Shown here: positions 11,819-22,123 of the stretch, in pieces
How positions within the stretch are numbered: the first letter of the stretch is position 1
Layout of the letters: the number at the start of each line of letters is the position of its first letter
Source: Wolfiporia cocos
Taxonomy: Eukaryota; Basidiomycota; Agaricomycetes; Polyporales; Phaeolaceae
Length of the DNA: 64,000 nt
Assembly: GCA_029448655.1 (NCBI GenBank)
Contig: JACCLO010000010.1
Location: 2,108,001 to 2,172,000 of the forward strand
Reading direction: 5' to 3'
The notes under the pieces: model-generated
What the model saw: the letters and a program-made list of their open reading frames with translations, nothing else
What the model was told of the DNA's origin: nothing
The model's database searches: none
Translations under genes and position numbers: made by a program

Positions 11819-12552
11819 AGTTCTGGTGAGGTGGATACGGCCTTGTTGATCTGTCCGATACGGACGGCCGAGGTCTTTGGCTGCTGCTTCGATTTCGGCC
11901 TGTCATCGGCAAAATCTCGCGGCTTCTGTGTTGGTGCTCATCGCAGCCGTGCGAGGGCGAGGGCAAGGGCGACGAGCAGTGTTGTAGGGAACTGGTCCCT
12001 GGTTGATGGCGTTGTCGTTGGTTCGTTTGGCGGGCATGACTACGTTGACTACATAAGGACGAGATATCTAGATAAAAATATCTAGATAAAAAGGTTCTTC
12101 TGATGTTCGCTTCTTGATGGTGTTCATACGAGGGTCGATAGATAGGGATACACCGGATCGTGGATTACACGCCGGGACTCAGTTTTTGGACATATTGCAT
12201 GTCCTGGCGCTGACGCCTGATCTAAGTTCAAAGGGGCCTATCGCAACGTTTGTTATCTGGGCGTCATTACTTTGCCACAGATGCCACCCTCGGAGACGTG
12301 TTAACTCCGAGGTAACGGCGTAAACGCTAAGGTTTATCCCTTTGATCTTTTGCCAAAGCAAGAAGATCAACCCTTAAGCCATATGGGTCAAGGCTTTGTG
12401 ATAACGCCGAAGCGAAATCACCCGCTTAGCCCTGCGGTCCGGGCAACTCTAACCGAGTCTGGTTTAATCCCCCAGATCCCTGTACGAAACACCGCAAACT
12501 TCTGTTGAAGAGAAAAGAGAACTCCCAGAGCGTAATGCCGGGGGAGTAGTAG
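11819..12552 (-). other. 5' untranslated leader of the Ty3 element
   Basis: About 730 bases between the primer site and the Gag start hold no recognisable domain. A short direct repeat (atatctagataaaa, twice) occurs near 12061-12091. Confidence 0.55.
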
Positions 12553-12563
12553 AGAACAATTCA
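12553..12563 (-). promoter_or_regulatory. self-priming primer-binding site
   Basis: Two bases inside the 5' LTR edge, the minus strand reads TGAATTGTTCT. This is the exact 11-nt reverse complement of AGAACAATTCA, which lies about 33 nt downstream of the TATA start in both LTRs (plus-strand 12669-12679 and 1167-1177). Pairing of the first 11 nt of the transcript with the primer site is the mechanism established for Tf1 of Schizosaccharomyces pombe. No match to a tRNA 3' end was noticed. Confidence 0.85.
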
Positions 12564-12565
12564 AA

Positions 12566-14584
12566 TGACCCAGGAACTCACTTGTTGTGTCTTTTGTAGA
12601 CGGTTAGTTATCAAGCAAAGAAACTATGCAGCAGTAGATAGTAGAGCTAGTGCGGCGGGGTAGAGCAATGAATTGTTCTAAGGTCTTACGCCTTAGAGGA
12701 GCAGCTTATATACACATGTGGGAGCCATTTGTCACAGATTTATCTGGGGCTTACAGCATTTTTCCTATGATTATAGCAATTTATCCGGGATTTATACGTC
12801 TAACTACACGTTATCTATGGGTTAACTCCCATTGCCATACAACAAGCTCTTAACTGGGCTTATCATCCACATGACCAGCTTACATAACGCTATGGTACCT
12901 TCCGGTCCAATAGCAACACTACAGCTACGTCATAGGTCTTGCCCGTCAGAGCAAGACCAGCCACGTCATAAGATCTTAGATCACAATGATAGACTGAGCG
13001 CGGCACGCTCGCATAATCTAAGTACTAAAGGGCCGTGGAAGAAAACCATGTGGTTCTCGCGTGGCAACCGTGCGTTCATTGGCCCGTAGGGCACGCGCCA
13101 CCACTCCCGTGCCATTTCCCACAGACGGCGCCTACAACGTGTGCGCGGCGTTCAAGTCAAGTCCTTTCGACCGTGTTTCGCGCGTCCTCCCTGTGCAGCG
13201 CCACGGGGATGTTGTAACGTAAATGGCCTATACTGTAGATACCTGCTAGAAAATTTAAGAGTAACCGGGAGGTTTATGAGGCACCACAAGCGAAGCGACG
13301 ACGACACCGAGCATCAGCGAGGTGTCGGAAGTGGCTGAGCGAGGTGCAGCAGGGTGATCACACACCCTGGGGGTTGGGTGGACTCGCATTGCCATACAAT
13401 ATGTTTTTCCCTTATTCTATTAGTTATCATACTTAAGTGACAATTGACATCCGTGGCAAAGCCGCGGGTAATTAAACTCGTAATGTCCACAACACCAAAC
13501 ATCACCATCCGGCAATGTTCTATTGGGTCGGCCTCTTCGGCTTCCCACACGTCATAAGATCCTTGATCACAATGACACCTCAGGCGTGGCACGCCTTCGC
13601 ATATTTATGTCAACACGACCATACAGCACTATATTAGCATCAAGGCAATATCGCTATAGGTCACGGCCTTCTCGGCCTCCCACGGACTCGGTACATACCA
13701 AGTCCCGGGCTTCTGCCATCACGGCGTTGCCCAAACACCGGACCTCGCCTCACGGCTAAGTCCAACACATGTCCCGGTAACCTTCCGGTCCGGACATAAC
13801 ACATGCTACGGTACTACATAGTGCATAACGACCTCGGCGCCTCGCCTTGGTCATCCTACGAAGACCGGCCAATCGCCATTATACCTCATGGTATCCGGCA
13901 ACCGGCTTCCTCTATACCCAGGCTGCGCCCGCGTTACTAACCAGATAACCAACAAATCCCTCTCCTACTATTGGTGCGGCCATTAGGGCCCATCACGGCC
14001 ATTGTAGATAGAGTCCTAAACAACAGATAAGATAGCACTTCACCCCTTGGCAAAGCCACATAACCCGGAATGGTAACAGCTAGCTAGTAGCACGTGACCA
14101 TCCTTAAACATGTATATAACAATAGGGCTAGACGCCTTTATCCTCTAGTTCTATTATTCTCGGCTAGCGCCGCAGAATAACCTCACATATCCGCTGCGCT
14201 TGACTGGCTACTTCGTCGCCTATACCCTCAACACATAGGTGGTGAGTCCCACAGCTAGTCTGTGTCACCATTCAGATAAGCATGCCCTAAACTAATGGGT
14301 CTGTGCGCACCAGCGGTAATGCTGTGCGCTTACAGGTGAGTGAGTCACGTTGACTAGTTCTAAGTCATATGACGAGTGAGTCATAGGCCGATCGGTATAT
14401 ACAACGGGCCGCTGACGAGAACGTTATGAGTCACGTATTCTAGTACCTTCGAGAGGATTCGAGAAGAGTGACGCTTCATGGTTATGGTTTCTAACTACGT
14501 TGAATAGGGCTTGTCGTAAGACAAGTCAGAGAAATTCGATATAAATTCGGGAAAAATTAGGTAAATGCCTAGAAAACTGTGACA
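12566..14584 (-). repeat. 5' LTR of the Ty3 element, interrupted
   Basis: It is composed of 12566-12729 and 14273-14584 (476 bp joined) around a family A solo LTR. It is almost identical to the 3' LTR at 1062-1539; the visible differences are cgtggttaggg against catggttatgg. The predicted transcript start is near 12679, reading to lower coordinates. Confidence 0.95.
12730..14267 (+). mobile_element. solo LTR (family A, 1538 bp) inside the 5' LTR
   Basis: Starts TGTCACAG, ends CTGTGTCA, flanked by the exact duplication CCATT (12725-12729, 14268-14272). This is the longest family A copy. It holds GC-rich blocks (13030-13350) absent from the others, which may be further decayed insertions. Confidence 0.95.
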
Positions 14585-14585
14585 C

Positions 14586-15183
14586 TGTGACAATAAAATG
14601 GTACATCAAGGATTCAAACCAAGGACCTTAGCACAGATGAGAATAACAGCATCACAGCATAATTAGCCAACTGAGCCATAGTGGCAACAGTTATCCTTGA
14701 CCAATCAAAATATATATAACGCAAACTTTACACATAATTTCCGCAAATCATCAAGGCAACTAACTGCTACAACAAGCATACAGAAATCAATGATAGTGGT
14801 AGCTTGATTTACCATGCTTAACCTGGAGCAACTCACCATGGGAAAGCTGAATACACTGGAATCACAGGTCTTTAGAGGCAAATTCATTTGTATTTGTGTT
14901 ATGGAAGATGTTAAACTGCAAAACTGAAGTTTACAAAATACTCTATATATCACTTAAAATTGGGCAGACACTAGTTGCACTGTAGCTCAGTTAGCTAACG
15001 TATGCTTCAATGCTCTTATTCTCATCTGTGCTAAGGTCCTTGGTTCGAATCCTTGATGTACCATTTTATTGTCACAGTAGATTAATCTGCCACAGCTAGC
15101 AGATTAATCTGTGTGCAAACCTAGCTTGCAACTGCAATTTCTTAAGCGAAGGGCAGTTGGCAGATTAAGATAATTGACTGAAG
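14586..15183 (+). repeat. rest of the tRNA-like inverted-repeat element
   Basis: The arms (about 14586-14680 and 14980-15076, extended by 955-1061 and 15077-15183) are inverted copies. Each contains a tRNA-like sequence. On the right arm, plus strand, an A box tagctcagttag (14983-14994) and a perfect B box GGTTCGAATCC (15042-15052) are followed by tgtacca and a TTTT terminator. The left arm carries the same on the minus strand with ggtttgaatcc. Acceptor and T stems pair poorly, so these are not functional tRNA genes but a tRNA-derived, SINE-like or foldback element. No target duplication is evident at the outer ends. Confidence 0.65.
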
Positions 15184-15359
15184 TCCCTCGGCGGCTCTAA
15201 GTGAGAAGAGGTAACGGAGTCTACGAGGGCACCTCCATTGGCTTCTGACTGCATCATCAACAGTGGCATGATATTGCGAGATGAGGATGGAACAAAATGG
15301 AATCCAAGACCTGTGAGTTTTGTCTGATTCTGAAGCACTTTCTGATAGCACTGCTGAGT
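15184..15359. other. no gene seen; likely transposon remnant
   Basis: Short stretch between the inverted-repeat element and the solo LTR. It may be the continuation of the transposon relic at 15866-16320, since the LTR between them has a clean target duplication. Confidence 0.3.
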
Positions 15360-15364
15360 ACGCT

Positions 15365-15860
15365 TGTCACAGATTTCCTCTGTGGCATGCGGGCCTTCTA
15401 CCGGGCTCGAACTCAGGGCTTTACGCCCTCCTCTCTAACGTCTTACCCACTGCGTTACGGTGTACTTAGCCAGTACGTCACGTGACCCCTAGATTAGATA
15501 GTCCTCTAGCGTTTAGATAACCGCCCCGGCCCGGCAACGTTCTAGACTGCTTACTAATACATGACGCGTACCTAGTGCGCACAGACCACGCCTTTAGGGC
15601 AAGTACCTACAGTAGTACAGGTGGTCCTCTCATGTATATAACCCCTGGCTGAGGTCTTACAACCTCAGTCCAATCAATCTCTCGGCTAGGGCGCGTGTGC
15701 CCTCAGTCATGCTCATCATCTCTTGTGTGCACCTCTCAACTTCGCCTCATAGCTCGTCGACTACCCCTTAATATCTTGACTGCTAGTCTTGGTACCCGGC
15801 TTCGCCGCTGGGCCCTAGGGGGCCACTTGTGGATGACACCTGTTGAGTAATTCTGTGTCA
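15365..15860 (+). mobile_element. solo LTR (496 bp) carrying an antisense tRNA-like segment
   Basis: Starts TGTCACAG, ends CTGTGTCA, flanked by the exact duplication ACGCT (15360-15364, 15861-15865). Sense promoter text: gcgcacagacc (15577-15587), tttagggc, catgtatataa (15631-15641), then the palindrome CTGAGGT-cttaca-ACCTCAG (15649-15668). Near its 5' end (about 15388-15466) the minus strand reads like a tRNA, with cgcagtgggtaagacg (A-box-like) and gagttcgagccc (B-box-like). Confidence 0.95.
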
Positions 15861-15865
15861 ACGCT

Positions 15866-16320
15866 TAGACTTGCTGCCGACATCGGGACCTTTTGCATAC
15901 ACTTTGGGACGTTCTGCATGGATTTATAAGTGTTAAATTGTAGCTATCACTGCTCCGGGTGAGCATTCCTTTACCTTTCTGTGCCTGCTTAGCATATTTT
16001 CGCGACCTCCATTGTCCTTCAGGGACCCAATCCTCGTCTCGAGGATCATCTCCAGCTTCCTCTGCCATTACTATCATGGACTCTAGGAAGCTCTCATTTT
16101 CGAGGTCCTCCCAGTCTGACTCCTCTTCTAACTCAGATTCTGACAGTCCAAGCTCCACGGTGTGATCTGGCTTCAGGCTGTCAAAACAAAGGTGAGAATC
16201 CCACTCATCTTCAGTATCAGTGTCCTTCGAAGCTTCTCTATGCTTCTCATGGGCAGTGGGAGGCTCTTTGGCTTGATTTTTGAGCCCGGTCAGGTTTCTC
16301 TTGCGCTTCGGAGGTCGCAT
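15866..16320 (-). pseudogene. N-terminal fragment of a DNA-transposon-associated protein
   Basis: An ORF begins at 16320 with a basic start (MRPPKRKRN) followed by a strongly acidic, Asp/Glu/Ser-rich stretch (ESELEEESDWEDL, DPRDEDWVPEGQW) and a basic segment. This architecture is one I associate with short ORFs found at the 5' side of DDE transposons in Agaricomycetes. That is recollection of the family style, not a search. No transposase catalytic core is present here, and the frame runs to a stop next to the solo LTR's target duplication, so it is probably a truncated relic. Confidence 0.4.
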
Positions 16321-17932
16321 TACTGACGGGGGATGGTGCTTAGGGCAGAACTTGATGATTTTTTGTATTGCGAACCGCTCGATTAATCTTGCTCATAATG
16401 ATACCATCGTATTCAGAATGACGAAAGAATCATTTTGCGCATTTTTTGGTGATTTTACCGATTTTTTTGGGCGTCACGCCAAATTTTTGGGGGTAAATTT
16501 TTCAAATCGACTTTGAGAGAAATTGGCTCGTACAAATACCTTCCTAACTACGTTATGGATACATTCCCATAACAAACTTTGCTGTCTATTGTGTGTAACG
16601 GCGGGAATAACTCGTCAAAAAATTTACCGTCTTTGCTTGTCCCCAACTGTAGGAACTCCTGCCCTGCGACTGCAGATCAGGGGGTGGCTAGGTTGTTGAA
16701 GGTGGCCTGGGTGATGTGGTTTGTGGCTACCAAGGGGGCAGAGTAGGCATGGAGGCCTGTGAAGGCATTGGCCAGTATGTCCACTGGGTTGGCGTGGAAA
16801 GGGTTTGCCGTCAGGGTGTGGGACGACATGGTATTGTACATGAAATGTGTATGTATGGAAAGGTGTAGTCACGACTGAAGGTGCTACTTGCCCACTGTGG
16901 AACCTGCTAGAGGCTATCGGGGTGGTAGCTAGAAACCTTCTGTCCACTACAAACTGAGTCCACCTCTTTTTGGAGGTGTGCCAAGAAACGCTAAGGGGCT
17001 CTCTGTCCAGAGCCGGCAAGTAAACTCAGCCTCTGAAACCTCGTCCAGCCCTGAAGCTAATTCGGGATACTGGGGGCATGGTGTCACAGATTATAACAGG
17101 CTGGAAAACCCAGGTGGCATATAATACCATAAAGGCATAACCGTGCAAAGGGTATAAAGCCAAATACCCTTAGGTGCTATAGCAAGCGCCTAGCATAGGA
17201 ATATGAACTACACATATAGTGTGTCCCACCTATAACAGCTCAGCTGTTATAGTGGCCCTTTTGGCTAAGTGGTGTTGGACACCTGTTCCCATGGAGCTGC
17301 CAGTCTGGGACTGCTGGTGGTACCGTGACACATCTGCCTATGTAATGGGGCATGTAAAACGTTCTACCATAGAGCCAAGTGGCATACAGTATGGGTGTTG
17401 TTTAGCCCCTTTGGCTGCTGGTAAGGTGCCGGGTTGTTATCGGTAATGTGTGTATTGTCAGGGCAGTAAGGCCCGTAAATAGACAACCAGTGCCTCAGTA
17501 CACTGCCAGAGGGCCCCTTAATGCCTTTGATTATTACACGTCAGGTGCACAGTTACTCTGGTGGGAGTATAACCCAAAGCCTTTATGCCACATTGCACGA
17601 CAGTGGCTCAGTAGCTTTGAAGCAAGGGTAGGAGAGGTCCCCTACACACTGTTTGCAAGTGTTTCCCCAGAACCCTTAACCCTGGGATGCAGCAGGTATG
17701 ATAATCAATTCACGTGCTCGGATGACCGAAGTCAAACAAGAGCAAAAGAAGTGATGCACTTTACCCCTAGTGTGCTGGGGTTGTTCAGGGTAAGACCACT
17801 GAATGGGGGAGAGACCTGTCTTATGATACCAGCACGATCTCAAGCAACAGCTCAGGGGAATAGAACTTGCACAAAAGCGTATTTGGCACAAGTTGGGGGC
17901 TTACTTACTTGGTTGTAAGGGTTGTTGGTAGT
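16321..17932. other. no gene seen; decayed repeat sequence
   Basis: About 1.6 kb without a convincing protein. TGTCACAG at 17082 looks like an LTR start preceded by CATGG, but no matching end with the same flank is certain. The stretch probably holds one or more old LTR-type insertions. Confidence 0.4.
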
Positions 17933-18311
17933 TGACAAGACAAGTGGTAACAAGCTTAGTGTCACAGTTTCTGTGACATGGATCGACCGGCTCTACCCCG
18001 GGTCGATCCACGTTACTTTACGTTCCAGCTCATACGGTTATCCACTAGTCTACGGTGGCCGCCTCACCAGCGGTCACGTGACGAGCTGTCTTGCAGTAGG
18101 TCACATGTACTTAGGGAAGCGCCTTACAGCACTCGGGCCTCTACTTTAGGGTAGCCTACGTTACAGTAGTTACCCGCCCCCCTTTGTATATAAACATCTA
18201 CGCTGAGGTCTTACAACCTCAGCTCTATCAATCTCGACTTGGGGCGCATGTGCCCCCGGTCCTACTCTGCCATCTCTTTGTGTGATCCCTTGCCTGTCGC
18301 CAACACACTAC

Positions 18312-19674
18312 CACCTGTACATTACCCAATCGATAGCTAATTAGCTTGGCCTACACGTGAGGCGCGCATAGCCAGTTAGCTTACAATTCGCGTTCAAGGC
18401 GTGCTGCCAGTTTCCTCCTGAGGTAGCCTGAGAAATTACCTTTTATAACAACATGTACTGTGAGCGCTGCCGACGGGGCGCTGCCGGCTCGGCACAGGAT
18501 TCCCGCGCCCAACGACGCGCGCGCGCCCTTCGGCGCCTCGCCGCCGCCGTCGCGCACGATGAGCGCGGCTCCTACCTCAATACTCGGCCTTTTCGCACGG
18601 TTCTTTCTACGTTACTAGGTTAATAGATAGTCTGAATACGATTATGACAACGATTTGCGTAATATATGAGGTCTTTGGGGTGGATTGACGGGCGAATCCT
18701 TGGATGACGCGGGACGGGCGGCCCGAGGCACGTGCAGCCTGGCGCGCGCCTCTCCTAGCGGCTGTCAGCGCCTAATGAGCCGCACGCCGCGCGCCCGGGG
18801 AAGCGCCCTATCGCGCCTGGGGAAGCGCCCTGCCGCCGCCGCAGCGCACGATGAGCACGGGTCCCGCGTCGACGGCAATCATTTCACGCGAATTTTTTTG
18901 CTTTCTATAGTTCTCAAACGTTATAGATTCAATTGTAGAAATTAAATTCAAATAGAACTGATATTTGGGATGGATGGGTGGCCGGTTTGTGGATGACGCG
19001 CGCCCTGGAGCACGTGCACCGCTCGGCGCCTGCGCCCTCCAGTGGCTGTTGGCGCCTAGTGATCGGCGCAGATGGCGCGCGTCTATCTTATCGGCTCAAG
19101 ATGGCTCAGCAAACCTTCGTATGCCGAGTGTTCTCTTGCTCACCTTAGCTTTCCGATGGCTCTAATGATAAAATCCAAGCTGTCATCGAATCTGGTGTCC
19201 TCTGACACCAGCTATCTCTTCAGGTGCGTTTTCTAACTCAGCTTACCATATCTTATCTAACGGGCGCTCCGTCCGATCTCCCATCCATCCCTCGACCTCA
19301 GTACAAACACCAGCACTCCTAGTACGCCCAACTGGCGTGCTCTCTACGCGTCTTCGAAGATAGCGATTATTACCTACCACAGTCCTACGTCGACCGCAAG
19401 TTCAAGTTCAAGTGCGTATTTTAATTCAGCTTACCATATCTTATCTAACGGGCGCTCTGCTCGATCTCCGATGCATCCCTCGACCTCAGTACAAACACCA
19501 GCACTCCTAGCGAATCTAGGCTACCTCTCCGATGGCTCTAATGATAAAATCCAAGCTGTCATCGAATCTGGTGTCCTCTGACACCAGCTATCTCTTCAGG
19601 TGCGTTTTCTAACTCAGCTTACCATATCTTATCTAACGGGCGCTCCGTCCGATCTCTCATTCAACGCTAAGTCG
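18312..19674 (+). repeat. left terminal inverted repeat of the KDZ element
   Basis: About 1.36 kb, matching the reverse complement of the right end over its length. It includes GC-rich blocks and two direct copies of a subrepeat (around 19155-19290 and 19530-19670). It also includes a patch derived from the transposase gene (about 19318-19395). Confidence 0.88.
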
Positions 19675-19798
19675 ACATCGCCTCATAGTTATGAATATTC
19701 GACCTATGCGATGTTTATACGTGCAACGTCCCAATGATTTGTATTGAATTCCAGGTGCTACATTATATACAAGCCTCAGAGCATGGATGCGCGGGCGA

Positions 19799-21697
19799 CT
19801 AAGTCCGCGCTGGAGGCGTATTCTCCTCACCATTCACAACCCTCTTAGATCGAGTCTTCCGCGTTTTCTTAGACGATTTAATACCATCCGATGTAGTAGT
19901 TGTGTGAATGAAATTCGTGAATGGAGGGTTATTGCTCTGCCGTTTACGCCCTCGGACTTGTTTGACGGCCGGGATAGAATGCTGAGTCACCGGAGATGAT
20001 ACCACGCTATCCAGAACTGGGGGAGGTGAGTACTGAACTTGGGAGAACGTGGACGAAGGGTGCTCCTGCACCATGGACACGGGCGGCGGCACGGCAGCTG
20101 GCATGAGCGCAGGCGGAGTGCTTGCGAGCTGCACTGGACCCGTTTGATGTTGTCCGGGCGAAGATAGCGCAAGCAGGACGGGATCGATCGGGATAGGTTC
20201 GGATGGCACGATGGAAGTCGGATTCTCCAGAGGCATGTGCTGCGAGGGTCCCTGGGGCGGTATGAGCTGCGGCGGCGGCGGCGTTGCGGAATCGTGCGTC
20301 GGCGGCGTTGTGGAGGCATGGGTCGGCGGCGGTAAGCAGGAATTAGTGGGATCACCACTACTTGAAGCTGCATTCTGATTTTCTGGCGACGATACCTGGT
20401 ACCGGGCACCCTCCCAGCGCTTGAACTCGTCAGGGTCCATCAATCGAAAATAAGTAGTACCGCTCTCGAATGCGCGATATAAAACCTGTAGCTCGTTCCT
20501 GGAGCCAACGTCGCTAGGGCTGCAGAACTTCTGCAATGGCCAGTTAACGTATATCACGCCATATTTTGCGGTTATCATCTCGTCGAAGTTGGGATAGAAC
20601 ATGCGCTTGATCTTTGTCTTTGCAACTTCATCTATAACCACATTAATAAAGGCCTTGTTCTACCATATTGTACTCACTGAGCTTTCGTAAGATAATCTCT
20701 GCAGTCTTCTTCTTAAGTTCACTGACTCCTTGGACATGGCTATCGACAGCTCCTGTCCCACATAATAATGAGATTACAGTTAGACTCTGAAGGCATCGGG
20801 CTGCTTACCTTGCACACCAGATATGAGATACGCTTCCATGCGCAGGCCAATATCGGCCACCGGCAACTTGAGTGTATTCTCGAAAAATTCCTTGACCCGG
20901 TTGCTTGTGACGTACTGAAACGGCTGATTGTACATATCCAAATTCTCGCGCGTGGCAATGAGGACGCATTCGATGCCCGTGCGCTGATGTAGCGTTTCGA
21001 GCTATTGATATCAGTCCCTAGACGAGACCCCGGGGAGATATAATGCACGTACCTCGCCCTTAAGCTTGCTCAACGTGTTGCGGCCGTCGTTGAATACGTG
21101 AACGGGAAGGTGGTGCTTTGCGACTGCCTTCGCCTCACGTATCTCCTCCAGTTGACCTGCGGCGCTTTCCGTGGCGGCCGCACGCTCATCGGCACTCATT
21201 TGCTTCCACCGAGCAGAAATCTCCCCGGTAAGTTCGGACGATTTTTTGCGAGGTACGTCATCCGGGAGTTCTAAACAGTATGAATATTTAACTTAGCATG
21301 ACACCAAAAAAATGAACGCACACATACCTGCGTTGATGCGACGGATCTCCTGACTAAGGAACGCGTTCCATCGGCTCACCTTCCTTTTGTTGGAGCGTAG
21401 GCGTGAGGACTGCATTAAAAGCTGATAGTAATACTCGCTAGAATGGGACCCGAAGTCTTCCCGAAGGGACTGAGCCAGTGCCCACACCTTCTGGCGCGCG
21501 TGTTCTAGCGCCGTCTTGAAGGCCTGGTTTCTTAGCGCTCGAGCAGCCTTCTGTCTCGCTAAGTCTTCCGCCGTTTTCCCGATAATCTTGCGTCGAGCTC
21601 GATATCTATGGGAGACCCGATCTTTGTCAGACTTCCGACTAAATCTTTGAAGAGTGGCGTCCTGGAGACCGACAAGGTCGGGGGCATAGCGAGCCAT
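19799..21697 (-). CDS. HMG-box-like passenger gene of the KDZ element
   Basis: A multi-exon gene read from an ATG at 21697. The first part is basic and helical (DKDRVSHRYRARRKIIGK). It is followed by an HMG-box-like stretch: SRWNAFLSQEIRRINA, then after an intron (about 21292-21240) SSELTGEISARWKQMSADER, which matches the helix 1 and helix 2/3 layout of fungal HMG boxes. After a further intron near 21050 the protein continues (LHQRTGIECVLIATRENLDMYNQPFQYV) into a globular region (FYPNFDEMITAKYGVIYVNWPLQKFCSPSDVGSRNELQVLYRAF). The C terminus is Pro/Ser-rich and ends in a basic tail (KSSKKTRKTRSKR). HMG boxes bend DNA; whether this one helps transposition or is cargo is unknown. Intron edges are approximate. 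Confidence 0.7.
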
Positions 21698-22123
21698 AGC
21701 GGCCTACGAGGCCCGAGAACGTGAGAGCGCGAGATTTGATTTTGAATGATGAGGAAGCAGAACGTGGGCGAGAAGTCAAGAAGTCGAGAAGTCGAGAAGT
21801 CAAGAAGCGAAGACGAGAAGAATTTTCTTTGCGCACACGTGATGGTCCCAGTGTTCAGCCACACTCTTAGCCACAGTCTGTACAGACTGTGGCATTCATT
21901 CGATGGAGGAACAAGGGAAGCAGATGCTCTATTGTGGAGTCCTTTCCGAGCAGTGGCGCACGGTTACTAATCTGGTTTGCGAGTGCAGCGCGGACGTGCT
22001 GGGAGTTGTCTTGGCAGAGGTTGCAGACGCATGGGACAATGCGTGCCAGGATAACTTCCTTCTCTAGCAGCTTAGCGGACCCAACGATTACGGTGTTCTA
22101 TTGCGACTGGGTTGCAAGACTAA

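Larger units (their letters stand above)
1062..14584 (-). mobile_element. Ty3/gypsy chromovirus with C-terminal dUTPase, self-priming type, broken by nested LTRs
   Basis: The element reads right to left: 5' LTR, self-complementary primer site, leader, Gag, protease, RT, RNase H, integrase, chromodomain, dUTPase, polypurine tract, 3' LTR. Removing the nested solo LTRs and one copy of each target duplication leaves about 7.6 kb. The LTR segments I compared (1224-1539 against 14267-14584) differ at only two sites, so the insertion is young. Even so it carries six later LTR insertions and several stop codons, so this copy cannot make a full polyprotein. Flanking sequence shares only CTG at the junctions. 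A clean 5-bp duplication is not seen, perhaps because of a small deletion at the right end. Confidence 0.93.

Noticed and set aside
14980..15070. Functional tRNA gene
   Set aside because: A and B boxes are present, but acceptor and T stems do not pair and no clear anticodon arm forms. It is part of an inverted-repeat element.
17082..17977. Possible solo LTR starting TGTCACAG with flank CATGG and ending CTGTGA followed by CATGG
   Set aside because: The apparent right end lies inside the 5' terminus of the LTR at 17960, whose own boundaries are proven by the CTTAG duplication. The match is probably coincidence.
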